Assembly: GCA_022565695.1 (NCBI GenBank)
Contig: JAIUME010000007.1
Coordinates: forward strand, 140,754-204,753
Source of the DNA: Alcanivorax sp.
Lineage (GTDB): Bacteria > Pseudomonadota > Gammaproteobacteria > Pseudomonadales > Alcanivoracaceae
Reading direction: 5' to 3'
DNA: 64,000 nucleotides
The stretch's first letter is position 1; each line of letters begins with the position of its first letter. This document shows positions 46,388 through 56,578 of the stretch, piece by piece. A model generated the notes under the pieces. The model was not told where the DNA came from, did no database searches, and saw only the letters and a program-made list of their open reading frames with translations. The position numbers and the translations under genes were made by a program.

Positions 46388-47629
46388 ATGGACGCTGACC
46401 CGTCGCACACCGCTGATAATGCCGGGCAACTCGAGGGATTACTCGATCGCCATGGCTGGCGGCTGAAATTTCCCCCTGCGTTGGAGACGCGCTTCCGCAG
46501 TCATCATGACAATGATGCCCTGCGCATTTTTCGCAGCAGTCTGGTGTATCTGGCGCTGCTCTATCTGGTCATGGCGGTGACGGCGCTGACGGTCATGGAC
46601 TGGGACAGTGTCGGTGCCTGGCCCTTCATGTTTTCCGGTTTTGCCCTGCTGATCATTGCCGCCTGGCGAGTGTCCTATTCGCAACTTATCCGCCAGCGTT
46701 ATCAGCAGGTGGTGTGCGGTATGGCCGCCCTGGTGGTGCTGCTTGCGGTGATCAACCCCATGCTGGAACAGGATCCGGAGTTCAGGACCCTGATTCATAT
46801 CGGCGGTGTATTTGCCGTCGTGGTGGTGTATCTGGGGCTGAGCCTGCGCTTGCCCTACGCCATGCTGGCGGGGTGGGGCGGGGGCCTGCCGCCGCTGTAC
46901 GTGGCACATAGCCTGGGTATGCCACTGGACTGGGTTCTGATCGTACCCACCTACTTCGGTGCCAGTGTGCTGTGTATGGTGCTCGGATTTCGTGATGAGC
47001 GGCAACGGCGGCGCATGTTTCTGCAGGGCGAGTTGCTGCGGGAAGATCGGCACCGCATCGCCACCCTGGCGGAGGAACTCAGCCGTCAGGCACTGGTGGA
47101 TGGTCTTACGGGGCTGGCGAACCGGCGGCAGTTTGATCAGGCGCTGCGTCGGGAGTGGGCTCGGGCCCTGCGGGAAGAACAGCCTCTGGCGCTGATCTTT
47201 GCCGATATCGACTACTTCAAACCCTATAACGATCACTTCGGTCACCAGGAAGGGGATGACTGCATGCGGGTGCTGGCCGGCGTTTTCCGGCAGCAGGCGC
47301 GGCGGGCCACGGATCTGGCGGCGCGTTACGGCGGTGAGGAGTTCGTATTGTTGCTGCCGGGTACCGGGCGCGGTGCGGCGATACAGCGCGCAGAGGAATT
47401 GGCGGAAGCCGTGCGTGCCTGCCAGTTGCCGCATCCCCGGTCACAGTGCGCGCCAGTGGTCACCGTGAGTGTCGGCGTGGTGTCGGCCATGCCGGACAGT
47501 GGCACCGGGGAAGAAGAGCTGGTGCGACGGGCCGACCAGGCGTTGTATCAGGCCAAGGCGGCCGGGCGAAATCGGGTTCAGTTTGCTGGTCAGGACCCCA
47601 TGGCGTCCGTCCGGGTGCCACCGATATGA
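46388..47629 (+). CDS. Membrane-bound diguanylate cyclase (GGDEF)
   Basis: A 413-residue protein with about six transmembrane helices (45-195), a short coiled segment (about 205-230) and a C-terminal GGDEF domain. The active site is intact: GGEEF at 315-319, with '[20 protein letters not shown]' upstream. The inhibitory I-site R306-x-x-D309 (RATD) is present, so product inhibition is expected. It makes cyclic-di-GMP from two GTP. The membrane sensor domain is not a named type that I recognise. ATG 46388 follows GGAG by eight bases; upstream in-frame starts are less good. Its 3' end overlaps the convergent dxs gene by 40 bases. Confidence 0.9.
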   Translation: MDADPSHTADNAGQLEGLLDRHGWRLKFPPALETRFRSHHDNDALRIFRSSLVYLALLYLVMAVTALTVMDWDSVGAWPFMFSGFALLIIAAWRVSYSQLIRQRYQQVVCGMAALVVLLAVINPMLEQDPEFRTLIHIGGVFAVVVVYLGLSLRLPYAMLAGWGGGLPPLYVAHSLGMPLDWVLIVPTYFGASVLCMVLGFRDERQRRRMFLQGELLREDRHRIATLAEELSRQALVDGLTGLANRRQFDQALRREWARALREEQPLALIFADIDYFKPYNDHFGHQEGDDCMRVLAGVFRQQARRATDLAARYGGEEFVLLLPGTGRGAAIQRAEELAEAVRACQLPHPRSQCAPVVTVSVGVVSAMPDSGTGEEELVRRADQALYQAKAAGRNRVQFAGQDPMASVRVPPI

Positions 47630-49515
47630 GCGAGGCGGTTTTCCACCGCAGCGCGAATGCCGGTTGCGTCGAGCCCTTGCTCGGCAAGCAGCGTGTCGCG
47701 TTTGCCGTGGTGAATGAAATGATCCGGCAACCCAAGATTCAGCACCGGCACCGCCAATCCCTGATCTGCCAGGAATTCGTTCACGGCTGAGCCCGCGCCG
47801 GTGGCACGTTGATGCTCCTCTACGGTCACCAGCAACGGGTGACTGGTCGCCAGTGCGCTGATCAGCGTCTCATCCAGTGGTTTGACCCAACGCATGTCGA
47901 TAACGGTGGCATCCAGGGCGTCGCCGGCTTCCAGCGCGGCGGGTACCAGCGCGCCAAATGCCAGCAGGGCCACGCCACGACCTTGCCGCAGTACGCGTGC
48001 CTTGCCCACCGGCAGGGGGCTCAGCGTCGCATCCAGTGCCACGCCGGGGCCTGTGCCGCGCGGGTAGCGCACGGCCGCCGGGCCGGGATGCTGATAGGCG
48101 CTGCACAGCAGCTGGCGGCATTCGTTCTCATCCGAGGGCGCGGCAATGATCATGTTGGGCACGCAGCGCAGGTAACCGAGGTCGAACACGCCGCCGTGGG
48201 TGGCGCCGTCCTCGCCCACCAGACCGGCGCGATCAATGCCGAAGGTTACGTCGAGATCCTGCAGGGCGATATCGTGAATCAGCTGGTCATAGGCGCGTTG
48301 CAGAAACGTGGAGTAGATGGCGACCACCGGTTTCTGACCCTCGCAGGCAAGGCCTGCAGCCAGGGTCAGTGCGTGTTGCTCGCAAATCGCCACATCATGG
48401 AAACGTTCGGGAAAACGCTGGCTGTATTCCAGCATGCCGGAGCCTTCGCACATGGCCGGCGTGATGGCCACGAGCCTGGGATCTTGTTCTGCCATGTCAC
48501 ACAGGAAGCGGCCAAATACATCCTGGTATTTCGGGCCTGTTACCTTTTTCGGCGCTGCCTGTTCCAGTTTTTTCTTTGGCTCGATCTTGTTGATGGCGTG
48601 ATATCCCACCGGGTCAGCCTCTGCAGGACCGAAGCCTTTACCCTTGGTGGTGTAGACATGCAGCAGTTGCGGGCCCTTGAGGTCGCGCAGATTGCCCAGC
48701 GCATCCAGCAACTCATCCATGTCATGGCCATCCATGGGGCCGATGTAGTTGAAGCCGATGGCCTCAAACAGGGCATCGGGGCTGACCATGTTCTTCATGC
48801 TCTCTTCGGTGCGGCGGACGAATTCCCAGGCTGCCGGCATCTTCGCCAGCACGCGCTTGCCGCCTTCCCGTAGCGTGATGTAGGTTTTTGACGCCCACAC
48901 CCGGGCAAAATAATTGGCCAGCCCGCCAACATTGTGGGAAATCGACATATTGTTGTCGTTGAGAATTACCAGCAGGTTGGCATTGGTGTGGGCCGCGTGA
49001 TTGAGCGCTTCGAAGGCCTGGCCGGCGGTCATGGCGCCATCACCGATGATGGCCACCGCGCGGCGGTCGCGGCCCGACATCTGCGCGCCCAGGGCCATGC
49101 CCAGGGCCGCGCTCACCGATGTCGAAGAATGGCCGACGCCGAAGGTGTCATATTCGGATTCGCTGCGCTTGGGGAAGCCGGAGAGGCCTCCTTGCTGACG
49201 GATGCTGGTAATGGCTTCGCGGCGTCCGGTCAGAATCTTGTGCGGGTAGGTCTGGTGGCCCACATCCCACACCAGCCGGTCTTCCGGCGTGTCGAACAGA
49301 TAATGCAGGGCCACGGTCAGCTCGACCACGCCCAGCCCGGCGCCGAAGTGGCCACCGGCCTGGCCGACGGCATAGAGCAGGTAGGCACGCAGTTCATCCA
49401 CCACCTGAGGGAGTTGCTCCCGGGGCAGGGCACGCAGGTCCGCCGGGCGGTTGATCCGGTCCAGCAGCGGTGTCTGGGGGCGTGTCAGCGGTATTTCGTC
49501 GAAGGTTCTGGCCAT
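47590..49515 (-). CDS. dxs: 1-deoxy-D-xylulose-5-phosphate synthase
   Basis: A 641-residue thiamin-diphosphate enzyme that joins pyruvate and glyceraldehyde 3-phosphate in the first step of the MEP isoprenoid pathway. TPP-binding '[18 protein letters not shown]' (about 152-169) and the transketolase-type '[20 protein letters not shown]' are clear. Length is slightly above E. coli (620). The ATG at 49515 ([13 protein letters not shown]) is the family start; the frame is open 71 residues further but without conservation. Last gene of xseB-ispA-dxs. Confidence 0.96.
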   Translation of the reverse strand: MARTFDEIPLTRPQTPLLDRINRPADLRALPREQLPQVVDELRAYLLYAVGQAGGHFGAGLGVVELTVALHYLFDTPEDRLVWDVGHQTYPHKILTGRREAITSIRQQGGLSGFPKRSESEYDTFGVGHSSTSVSAALGMALGAQMSGRDRRAVAIIGDGAMTAGQAFEALNHAAHTNANLLVILNDNNMSISHNVGGLANYFARVWASKTYITLREGGKRVLAKMPAAWEFVRRTEESMKNMVSPDALFEAIGFNYIGPMDGHDMDELLDALGNLRDLKGPQLLHVYTTKGKGFGPAEADPVGYHAINKIEPKKKLEQAAPKKVTGPKYQDVFGRFLCDMAEQDPRLVAITPAMCEGSGMLEYSQRFPERFHDVAICEQHALTLAAGLACEGQKPVVAIYSTFLQRAYDQLIHDIALQDLDVTFGIDRAGLVGEDGATHGGVFDLGYLRCVPNMIIAAPSDENECRQLLCSAYQHPGPAAVRYPRGTGPGVALDATLSPLPVGKARVLRQGRGVALLAFGALVPAALEAGDALDATVIDMRWVKPLDETLISALATSHPLLVTVEEHQRATGAGSAVNEFLADQGLAVPVLNLGLPDHFIHHGKRDTLLAEQGLDATGIRAAVENRLAHIGGTRTDAMGS

Positions 49516-49597
49516 CAGGCGCTCTGTTCCTCGAGGGGTAAGGGGCATTATACCTGTCTCGAGCCCGGCTGTCTGAGGGTGGCGGCTGCCACCGCGC

Positions 49598-50518
49598 TCA
49601 GTACGTACGGGCAATGATATACGCCGCCAGGTCTCTGAGCAGTGAAGCGTTGCTGCCGTGCTCCTGATCATCCAGCGCCGCACAGGCTTGCTGGCACAGC
49701 TGGGCGGCGCGAGCGCGGCTGCCATCAATGCCGATCAGGCCGGGAAACGTGCTTTTGGCGTGGCGCAGATCCGAGCCGCTGGGTTTGCCCAGGGCGGCTG
49801 TTTCGGCGGTCACATCCAGGATGTCGTCCTGGATCTGGAAGGCCAGGCCGATGGCGTCACCATAGCGGTAAAGGGCTTCCCGCAGCGGTGCGCCAGCGTT
49901 GGCAGCCAGGGCTCCCAGCGTCAGCGCAGCGGTAATCAGGCGGCCGGTCTTGAGATAGTGAATTTCTTCCAGTGCCGCGAGCGTCAACGCCTGGCCATTG
50001 GCCTGCATGTCCTGCATCTGGCCTGCGGCCATGCCGTTGGCGCCGGCGGCCTGGCTGAGCTGGCGGATCATGGCGACCCGCTGGGCGTCGGAGTAGCTGC
50101 CGGCAGCGGACAGCAGTTCGAAGGCGAGGGTGTGCAGCGTGTCCCCGGCCAGAATCGCGGTGGCTTCATCAAAGGCGATGTGGCAGGTGGGCTGGCCCCG
50201 ACGCAGGTCGTCATCGTCCATCGCCGGCAGATCGTCGTGCACCAGTGAGTAGGCGTGGATCAGCTCGATGACCACCGCGGGCACGTCTGCATCCTCCATG
50301 CGGCCGCCGGCCAGCAGGCAGGCGCCGTACGTCAGCACCGGGCGGATGCGCTTGCCGCCCCCCAGGGCAGCATAGCGCATGGCATCGGCCAGCCGGGGTG
50401 AGGCGCTGGCGTGGTCTGGCAGCAGCGCTGCCATGCGTTGCTCGAGGCGCTCCCGGCAATCTGCCATGAAGCGTGTCAGCGCCTGAAAGTCTGCTGTCGG
50501 GTCAGTGGTCGCTGGCAT
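49598..50518 (-). CDS. ispA: Farnesyl diphosphate synthase (IspA)
   Basis: A 306-residue trans-prenyl synthase that builds geranyl and farnesyl diphosphate from IPP and DMAPP. First aspartate-rich motif '[15 protein letters not shown]' (about 97-111) and second '[11 protein letters not shown]' are intact, with '[14 protein letters not shown]' near residue 54 and '[10 protein letters not shown]'. Its start overlaps the end of xseB by 17 bases, and dxs follows 82 bases later: the classical xseB-ispA-dxs operon. Confidence 0.96.
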   Translation of the reverse strand: MPATTDPTADFQALTRFMADCRERLEQRMAALLPDHASASPRLADAMRYAALGGGKRIRPVLTYGACLLAGGRMEDADVPAVVIELIHAYSLVHDDLPAMDDDDLRRGQPTCHIAFDEATAILAGDTLHTLAFELLSAAGSYSDAQRVAMIRQLSQAAGANGMAAGQMQDMQANGQALTLAALEEIHYLKTGRLITAALTLGALAANAGAPLREALYRYGDAIGLAFQIQDDILDVTAETAALGKPSGSDLRHAKSTFPGLIGIDGSRARAAQLCQQACAALDDQEHGSNASLLRDLAAYIIARTY

Positions 50519-50774
50519 CGTCGCTATCTGGTGAGTTGACGGCAGGCGGGTTGAAAGGCGCCGGCTCGGCGTCCTGGCTCTGCTCCAGCAGGATGCTGAC
50601 TTTCTGCTCCGCCTGTTTGAGCGCCTGCTGGCACTCGCGGGTCAGGCGCACGCCCTCTTCGAAGGCTTTCAGCGACTCTTCCAGGGACAACTCGCCGGAT
50701 TCCATGCGTTCCACCAGGCTCTCCAGGGTGGTCAGCGCATCCTCCAGACGGGTTTGCTTCGGTTTTGCAGCCAT
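50502..50774 (-). CDS. xseB: Exodeoxyribonuclease VII small subunit
   Basis: A 90-residue helical protein, the small subunit of the exonuclease VII complex that degrades single-stranded DNA. 'FEEGVRLTRECQQALKQAEQKV' and 'LESLVERMESGELSLEESL' are diagnostic. The ATG at 50774 (MAAKPKQTRLED) is chosen from the family N-terminus; a longer in-frame ORF from 50858 includes the promoter. It leads the ispA-dxs operon. Confidence 0.93.
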   Translation of the reverse strand: MAAKPKQTRLEDALTTLESLVERMESGELSLEESLKAFEEGVRLTRECQQALKQAEQKVSILLEQSQDAEPAPFNPPAVNSPDSDDASDH

Positions 50775-50858
50775 AGGGGTATCCAGCTGATGACGGGCAC
50801 TGCCGCGCAGGTTAAGAGAACTGCCGTGAAGGGTAAGGGCACCGGCGCGGGCGGGCAA

Positions 50859-50887
50859 ACACTAAAAGAGTGGCGCGGGAGAGTCAA
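50859..50887 (-). promoter_or_regulatory. Sigma70 promoter of xseB-ispA-dxs
   Basis: Minus-strand TTGACT (-35, 50882-50887), 17 bases, TAGTGT (-10, 50859-50864), about 85 bases before the xseB ATG. The rest of the 338-base gap (50775-51112) shows no gene. Confidence 0.6.
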
Positions 50888-51112
50888 ACAGTCTGCAACG
50901 CTATCTGCTTGTTTTTCAGGGATTTTGCGGGTTTGTGAGCATTTACATCGATTGTCGGGGGCGGCAACATTCCAAAACGGCATAAGCGTGATGTTCCCCG
51001 GTCCGGCCTGCGGCGCTATAGTGAAAGGCCTCGTCGGCGGCCCGGGCGACCCGATTCCCGAGATCTCCTAAGTTCCAGGTATTGCCGTCTGCGGCTGCCC
51101 GGCGGGGTTCCT

Positions 51113-51574
51113 TCACCGGTCTTGTTCCCTGTTTTCCTGCTTGCTGTCCTCACTCTTCTGCTCCGAAGGGTGGGCTGCCATGTCAGCCGCCATGTGTGCG
51201 GCCAGTTGCGCCCGAATGGCCTCCGGAATGGGCACCGCCCGCCGTGCGACCGGATCGAAATTCACCAGTGTCGCCACGCCCCGTGCGGTAACGCGCCCTG
51301 CCTGGTGCAGGGTGTGCGCCAGCACGAAGGAGCTGTTGCCGATGCGCTGCACCTCGGTGGTGACCTGCACCGGCTGCCCGAAGCGGGTTTCCGCCAGATA
51401 GTCGATTTCGGTGCGCACCAGGGCCAGACCGCCCTGACGGAAATCCACGTCCGGCTGGAACCATCGCAGTATCGGCTCGCGGGCCTCGAGGAACCACACC
51501 GGTACTACGGTGTTGTTGATATGACCGAGGGCGTCGGTGTCGGAAAAGCGGGGATTGATTGTCAGTGTCAGCAT
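51113..51574 (-). CDS. Acyl-CoA thioesterase, 4HBT hotdog family
   Basis: A 153-residue hotdog-fold protein. The start 'PRFSDTDALGHINNTVVPVWFLEAR' has the D-x-D-x-x-G-H-x-N active-site pattern of the 4-hydroxybenzoyl-CoA thioesterase (YbgC/FcbC) family, which hydrolyses acyl-CoA or acyl-ACP. The tail (about 130-153) is charged and low-complexity. The ATG at 51574 lies just before the conserved motif; the long frame to 52375 is antisense to dusC and not real. It is divergent from dusC, 63 bases away. The acyl substrate is unknown. Confidence 0.85.
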   Translation of the reverse strand: MLTLTINPRFSDTDALGHINNTVVPVWFLEAREPILRWFQPDVDFRQGGLALVRTEIDYLAETRFGQPVQVTTEVQRIGNSSFVLAHTLHQAGRVTARGVATLVNFDPVARRAVPIPEAIRAQLAAHMAADMAAHPSEQKSEDSKQENREQDR

Positions 51575-51637
51575 GGCAGGGAGAATCGTGGGGTGAGTGA
51601 GAAAGCCTGTAGAGGAAGTGTAGCGTAGAATGGCGCC

Positions 51638-52579
51638 ATGAAACTGATTCTTGCACCCATGGAGGGCCTGGCGGATTTCTGGATTCGCCAGGCGCTGACA
51701 GATATTGGTGGTTACGACTGGTGTGTCACGGAGTTTGTCCGTGTCAACGGCATGCTGTTGCCGCCGAAAGTCTTTTATCGCTGGTGCCCGGAGTTGCGCA
51801 CGGGCGCACGCACGCGCAGCGGCACGCCGGTGCATGTGCAACTGCTGGGCTCGGACCCGGCCTGCATGGCCGACAATGCGGCCCTTGCCGTCAGCCTGGG
51901 CGCGCCCGCCATCGACCTGAATTTCGGTTGCCCGGCGAAGACGGTGAACCGCCATCGTGGCGGGGCGGTGCTGCTGGATGAGCCGGAGCTGGTTCATCGT
52001 GTTGTCTCGGCGGTGCGTGCGGCAGTGCCCGCCGGGATACCGGTTTCCGCCAAAATGCGGCTTGGCAATCATGATGACGAGCGTGCTCTGGACAATGCGC
52101 GGGGCGTGGCTGCGGCAGGTGCCAGCTGGCTGACCGTACACGGACGCACGCGGGTGCAGGGGTATCGTCCGCCGGCCTATTGGGATCGTATCGGCGTGTT
52201 GCGGGAAGCCGTGGCGCTGCCGGTCATTGCCAATGGCGAGATATGGACGCTGGAAGATGCCGAGCGGTGCCGCCGTGAAAGCGGTTGCGACGCGTTGATG
52301 CTCGGACGTGGCGCGGTGAGTAACCCGTATCTGGCCCGCGCGCTGCGTACTGGCGAAGCCGGGCAATGGCCGCAACTGCAGGCGTGCCTGGCAAATTTCG
52401 TCGTTACCATTATTGGCACCGGCAAGCCGGTGCAGGAAGCAGGCCGGGTAAAGCAGTGGCTCAATTATCTGCGCCGCAACTGGCCTGAGGCCGAACTATT
52501 GCACCAGCAGCTGCGGCGAGAGCGCACACCGCAAGCCATGCTGGCGGCGTTGCAAGAGCTGACGGCGTCGCAAGGATAG
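51638..52579 (+). CDS. dusC: tRNA-dihydrouridine(16) synthase DusC
   Basis: A 313-residue flavin enzyme that reduces U16 in the tRNA D-loop. FMN-barrel motifs: 'LAPMEGLADFWIRQALTDIG', 'IDLNFGCPAKTVNRHRGG' (catalytic Cys), 'KMRLGNHDDE', 'VHGRTRVQGYRP' and 'PVIANGEIW'. The N-terminal 'EGLADF' and the length favour DusC over DusA/DusB. No operon partner on this strand. Confidence 0.93.
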   Translation: MKLILAPMEGLADFWIRQALTDIGGYDWCVTEFVRVNGMLLPPKVFYRWCPELRTGARTRSGTPVHVQLLGSDPACMADNAALAVSLGAPAIDLNFGCPAKTVNRHRGGAVLLDEPELVHRVVSAVRAAVPAGIPVSAKMRLGNHDDERALDNARGVAAAGASWLTVHGRTRVQGYRPPAYWDRIGVLREAVALPVIANGEIWTLEDAERCRRESGCDALMLGRGAVSNPYLARALRTGEAGQWPQLQACLANFVVTIIGTGKPVQEAGRVKQWLNYLRRNWPEAELLHQQLRRERTPQAMLAALQELTASQG

Positions 52580-52590
52580 CGCCGGCGGAA

Positions 52591-53835
52591 TCAGAACGGC
52601 CAGTGAAGCTGGATATTGCCGCCGCCGAAGGCCGCCCGATGCAAACGGAAGGTCGGGTTAATGGTCAATACCGCGCCATGGGCCTCGTCCAGCGTATAGC
52701 GTAGCGGCAGCGCCACCTTCCCCTGCCATTCATCGTCGTCGTTATTGGTGGTGTCGCCAGACAGCGTGTCGGCGATCTGCTCCTGGATCACGCTGCTATG
52801 ACCGGCGTACAGCGTTGGCTCCCAGAACCAGCGATCACTGAGCTGCTGGCGTATACCGATAAAACCGATCAACTCATCGCGGCTCTCTCGCCCGGACACG
52901 GCCAGGCCGTCACCGAACCAGCCAGACTCGTGCAGGCGCAGATGGTAAAGCCCGAATGAGGGTGTCAGATGTGCCGTCGTATGGGTCGCCATCACGCGCA
53001 CGCTGTGCATGCGGCGGCGAAAGACATCATCCTGCGGTACATCGCTGCGGGTGAAACTGAAACTGCGTGTGCTGCGTTCGCCTTCGACCCGCACCTGGGG
53101 GCGTAACGCGCCCAGTGCGGGCAAGGTGATTTCGGCCATGGCGCGCGTGCGATTGCCGCTGGCGTCAATGCCCAGTTCGCGGTCGATGATCCGGGCCGGG
53201 GGGGAATAGGTCAGCGCGCCCTGGAAACCCCAGCCCGATTTGCCGCCCAGTGAGCCGCCCAGGCGTGTATGGGCAAAGTAGCTGAATGGCCGGGTGCGAT
53301 ACTCGGCATCGCGGGGTGTCTTGTCGTTGAAATAGGCGTCCGGCAGGATCAATGCCAGCCGCGCCAGGCGTTGATCGTCAGGTTGCCACTGGGCTTCGAA
53401 CTGGACATCGGTCTCGGCTTTGTCGGCGCGTATATCCCCGGCAATGGCCAGGCGATAGTCACCCAGGTGATGACCAAACCCCACGATCTGACGGTCAAAG
53501 CGGCCGTCGAAATCTTCTGAACGCTGCATGCGCACGAAGGCCTCGTTGCGTCCGTCATCGGCGCGCAGTGTCTTTTGCAGGAACATGTCCAGGTAGAGTT
53601 CGTCGCTGCGAGAGCTGCCTGCAGTGCCGCTCAGGCCATCGGCATCCGACCAGGGGCGCTCCGAGAGCTGCTTGAAACTGAGACGGTGCAGAAAGGATTC
53701 ACTGTTGTAATTGAAGTCCCTGCCTTCCAGCAACACGGTACTGCGCATCGGCGCAGGTTCTGTCCAGATATCGGCAGGTGCCAGCAAGGGGGTCAGCGCC
53801 GCCATGGCGGCAAGAAAACGGCTCAAGCGCCTCAT
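52591..53835 (-). CDS. Predicted outer-membrane beta-barrel protein of unknown function
   Basis: A 414-residue protein with a signal peptide (cleavage near LLAPA) and alternating strands rich in aromatic residues, ending 'GGGNIQLHWPF' with terminal phenylalanine. These are features of a BamA-assembled outer-membrane barrel. No family recognised. A Ser/Gly-rich loop and an Asn/Asp-rich loop (TTNNDDDE) look like extracellular loops. It resembles in style the barrel at 31968-33122. It lies downstream of a small membrane-protein gene on the same strand and converges on dusC with an 11-base gap. Confidence 0.7.
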   Translation of the reverse strand: MRRLSRFLAAMAALTPLLAPADIWTEPAPMRSTVLLEGRDFNYNSESFLHRLSFKQLSERPWSDADGLSGTAGSSRSDELYLDMFLQKTLRADDGRNEAFVRMQRSEDFDGRFDRQIVGFGHHLGDYRLAIAGDIRADKAETDVQFEAQWQPDDQRLARLALILPDAYFNDKTPRDAEYRTRPFSYFAHTRLGGSLGGKSGWGFQGALTYSPPARIIDRELGIDASGNRTRAMAEITLPALGALRPQVRVEGERSTRSFSFTRSDVPQDDVFRRRMHSVRVMATHTTAHLTPSFGLYHLRLHESGWFGDGLAVSGRESRDELIGFIGIRQQLSDRWFWEPTLYAGHSSVIQEQIADTLSGDTTNNDDDEWQGKVALPLRYTLDEAHGAVLTINPTFRLHRAAFGGGNIQLHWPF

Positions 53836-53870
53836 GAAACACTGCCTCAGGCCATGGTAAAGGCAAGAGG

Positions 53871-54380
53871 CTAACCTGCGCAGACGGCCCGGTAAAGCGG
53901 GGAGGTGCGTGTCATGGTTTGCAGGGCTTCGATATGCGGGCGGTGTTCACTGGTCAGCGGCACCAGCTCTGCGGTGGCGCAATTCATCAGATAGGGCTGG
54001 GCATACACCTGCTCAACGTACTCCCGTTCGAAACGGTAGAGCACGAATTCGACCAGCTGCTGGTCTTCCACCTGCCGTGTCACGATGCGGTCGTAATCAA
54101 TCACACTGAAGACAACGGTCATGGGGAACACTTGTGTCCAGGGACGCCACAGCATGCTGCGCTGCTCTGAGGAAATCACCTCTGCTGAGGCGGGCAACTG
54201 CTGACGCTTGTGCTCGAACCAGGTGTATTCGAAATGGATCTGGTAACCCAGCATGCCCAGGCCGGCAAACACCGGGACGATCCAGCGTGGCAGCCGTTTG
54301 CCGCTGGCCAGGCGTAGCAGCAGTGCAATGCCTGCGGCGCCCAGTGCGGCGAAGAGTGCTGCGATCAAATGCCATATCAT
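53871..54380 (-). CDS. Membrane protein of unknown function
   Basis: A 169-residue protein with two N-terminal hydrophobic helices (about 4-24 and 33-48) and a soluble domain of about 115 residues containing 'FEYTWFEHKRQQLP' and 'QVFPMTVVFSVIDYDRIV'. Two cysteines near the C-terminus could pair. I do not recognise the family. It lies 35 bases upstream of the outer-membrane protein gene on the same strand, so they may be co-expressed. Confidence 0.65.
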   Translation of the reverse strand: MIWHLIAALFAALGAAGIALLLRLASGKRLPRWIVPVFAGLGMLGYQIHFEYTWFEHKRQQLPASAEVISSEQRSMLWRPWTQVFPMTVVFSVIDYDRIVTRQVEDQQLVEFVLYRFEREYVEQVYAQPYLMNCATAELVPLTSEHRPHIEALQTMTRTSPLYRAVCAG

Positions 54381-54419
54381 GAGTAATCCTTCTTGAAGAC
54401 AGCGTGCCTCAAAGCAAAT

Positions 54420-54442
54420 CGGGCTTCCCTCAGGGAAGCCCG
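54420..54442 (-). terminator. Terminator hairpin after the symporter gene
   Basis: A 10-bp stem (CGGGCTTCCC with GGGAAGCCCG) with a three-base loop, followed on the minus strand by ATTTGCTTT. The T-tract is weak, so efficiency is uncertain. Confidence 0.6.
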
Positions 54443-54492
54443 ACTGTTGCAGGAACCCCGGTTCATGCAGGCATGCTCCGGGGCATTATGGC

Positions 54493-56289
54493 TCAGTGAT
54501 CTACAGCGAGGCCAGCGCCCTTCGGGTAGCGTACGCTTTCCACCAGCTGCTGGATCTCGATCGGCGGCGGTGCGGTGGCACGGGATACCACAAAGGCGAC
54601 GACGAAGTTCGCCAGCGCGCCCACCGGCCCAAAGCCCAGCGGTGAGATACCGAACAGCCAGTTCTCCGGTGTGTTCGCAAGCATGTTGGTGCCGGGAATG
54701 AAGAACCAGCCCAGGTAGGTAAACAGGTACAGCAGGGTAGTCACCAGACCGGCCAGCATGCCCGATACCGCGCCTGCGCTGTTCATGCGGGTAGAGAAGA
54801 TGCCCATCATCAACACCGGGAACAGGGTGGCGGCGGCAATACCGAAGGCCAGCGCCACCGTCTGGGCGGCGAAGCCCGGTGGATTGAGCCCGAGGTAGGT
54901 GGCGAGCAGGATGGCCCCGCCCATGGAGATCCGCGCTGCTCGCATCTCGCCTTTTTCGGTAATGGCGGGGTTGATGGTCTTTTTGATCAGGTCATGACTG
55001 ATGGCGGAGGAGATCGCCAGCAACAGACCGGCCGCTGTCGAGAGCGCTGCCGCAATACCACCCGCAGCGATCAGACCGATGACCCACGGTGGCAGGTTGG
55101 CGATCTCCGGGTTCGCCAGCACCATGATGTCGTTGTTCACCACCAGTTCGTTGCCTGCCCAGCCCCGCGTTGCTTCGGTCTCGGCAAAGTCCGGGTTGGC
55201 GTCGTTGTAGAACTGGATGCGGCCATCGTTGTTGTGATCGGTGAAGGTGATCAGTCCGGTTTCTTCCCAGGAACGGATCCACTCGGGACGATCCTCGTAA
55301 CGGATCGGGTTGTTGGCGGCTGCTTCGTAGTCCTGCACCTGGCCGCTCATTTCCGGATAGATGGTGGTCATCAGATTGAGGCGTGCCATGGAGGCTACGG
55401 CCGGCGCAGTCAGGTACAGCAGGGCGATGAAGACCAGTGCCCAGCCTGCGGACCAGCGCGCGTCAGCGACCTTGGGTACGGTAAAGAAGCGGATGATGAC
55501 GTGTGGCAGACCGGCGGTGCCGATCATCAGCGACAGGGTCAGCAGCAGCATGTTGAGTTTGCTGGAAGCATCACCAGTGTAGTCCTGGAAGCCCAGAGCG
55601 CGGACGACTTCATCCAGCTTTTGCAGCAAGGGGATGCCGGACTCGGTGTGCGTGCTGAACATGCCGAACATGGGAATCGGATTGCCGGTGAGCTGCAGGG
55701 CAATGAACACGGCCGGGATGGTGTAGGCGATGATCAACACCACGTACTGGGCGACCTGGGTATAGGTGATGCCTTTCATGCCGCCGAACACGGCATACAG
55801 GAACACGATGGCTGCGGCGATCCAGATACCCACATTGCTGGGGACTTCCAGGAATCGAGAGAAGGCCACGCCGGCGCCAGTCATCTGGCCAATCACGTAG
55901 GTGACCGAGGCAACGATGAGACAGACCACGGCAATCACGCGAGCGGTTCTGCTGTAGAAGCGGTCACCGATGAAATCCGGCACCGTGAACTTGCCGAATT
56001 TGCGCAGATAGGGTGCCAGTAGCATGGCGAGGATGACATAACCGCCGGTCCAGCCCATCAGGAAGGTAGAGGCGCTGTAGCCGCCGGCAGCGATCAGGCC
56101 TGCCATGGAAATGAACGACGCGGCCGACATCCAGTCAGCGGCGGTGGCCATACCGTTGGTAATCGGGTGAACGCCACCGCCGGCAACGTAGAATTCCTTG
56201 GTTGACCCGGCGCGCGCCCAGATGGCGATGCCTATATACAGCGCAAATGAGGCGCCGACAAAGAGCAGATTGATGGCAAATTGGCTCAT
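54493..56289 (-). CDS. Sodium:solute symporter, large subunit (VC_2705/ActP-like, probably acetate)
   Basis: A 598-residue SSS-family transporter with about 13 transmembrane helices. It starts 'LLFVGASFALYIGIAIWAR', and has 'EFYVAGGGVHPITNGMATAADWMSAASF' (split here for length) and 'GMKGITYTQVAQYVVL', as in the VC_2705 subfamily that pairs with DUF4212. Related ActP proteins carry acetate; the neighbouring acs and CrbSR-type genes support that substrate. A soluble loop at about 310-390 includes an EF-hand-like D351-x-N-x-D-G-x-I, possibly a calcium site. It follows the DUF4212 gene by six bases. Confidence 0.88.
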   Translation of the reverse strand: MSQFAINLLFVGASFALYIGIAIWARAGSTKEFYVAGGGVHPITNGMATAADWMSAASFISMAGLIAAGGYSASTFLMGWTGGYVILAMLLAPYLRKFGKFTVPDFIGDRFYSRTARVIAVVCLIVASVTYVIGQMTGAGVAFSRFLEVPSNVGIWIAAAIVFLYAVFGGMKGITYTQVAQYVVLIIAYTIPAVFIALQLTGNPIPMFGMFSTHTESGIPLLQKLDEVVRALGFQDYTGDASSKLNMLLLTLSLMIGTAGLPHVIIRFFTVPKVADARWSAGWALVFIALLYLTAPAVASMARLNLMTTIYPEMSGQVQDYEAAANNPIRYEDRPEWIRSWEETGLITFTDHNNDGRIQFYNDANPDFAETEATRGWAGNELVVNNDIMVLANPEIANLPPWVIGLIAAGGIAAALSTAAGLLLAISSAISHDLIKKTINPAITEKGEMRAARISMGGAILLATYLGLNPPGFAAQTVALAFGIAAATLFPVLMMGIFSTRMNSAGAVSGMLAGLVTTLLYLFTYLGWFFIPGTNMLANTPENWLFGISPLGFGPVGALANFVVAFVVSRATAPPPIEIQQLVESVRYPKGAGLAVDH

Positions 56290-56295
56290 GCTGGT

Positions 56296-56568
56296 TTACT
56301 CCCCCAGGCCAAATTTGCGGTCGATCCGGTTCATGCGCCATGCATAAAAGAAGATCAGGCCGATGAAGGTGAGGATCGAGCCTTGCTGAGCGAACCAGAA
56401 GCCGAGGTCGGTGCCACCGATGGGAATGCCGGACAGCAGCGGCCGGAACAGGATGGCGCAGCCGTAGGATACGAAGGCCCAGACGATCATGCAGCCGATG
56501 ATGAGGCGAAGGTTTGCCCGCCAGTACGCTGCGGCGTTGGTTGCGGCGTTGGTGTGGTCATCTGCCAT
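56296..56568 (-). CDS. Symporter small subunit (DUF4212)
   Basis: A 90-residue protein with two transmembrane helices and the DUF4212 signature 'YWRANLRLIIGCMIVWAFVSYG' start and 'WFAQQGSILTFIGLIFFYA' (each trimmed here). It is always next to VC_2705-type symporters, so it is probably a subunit. GGAGAG lies six bases before the ATG. Three 16-bp repeats sit directly upstream in the leader (56579-56626). Confidence 0.9.
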   Translation of the reverse strand: MADDHTNAATNAAAYWRANLRLIIGCMIVWAFVSYGCAILFRPLLSGIPIGGTDLGFWFAQQGSILTFIGLIFFYAWRMNRIDRKFGLGE

Positions 56569-56578
56569 GAGTTGCTCT

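Noticed and set aside
51113-52375. A 420-residue protein covering the thioesterase and the reverse strand of dusC
   Set aside because: Only the part from 51574 down shows hotdog-family sequence; the rest is antisense to dusC.
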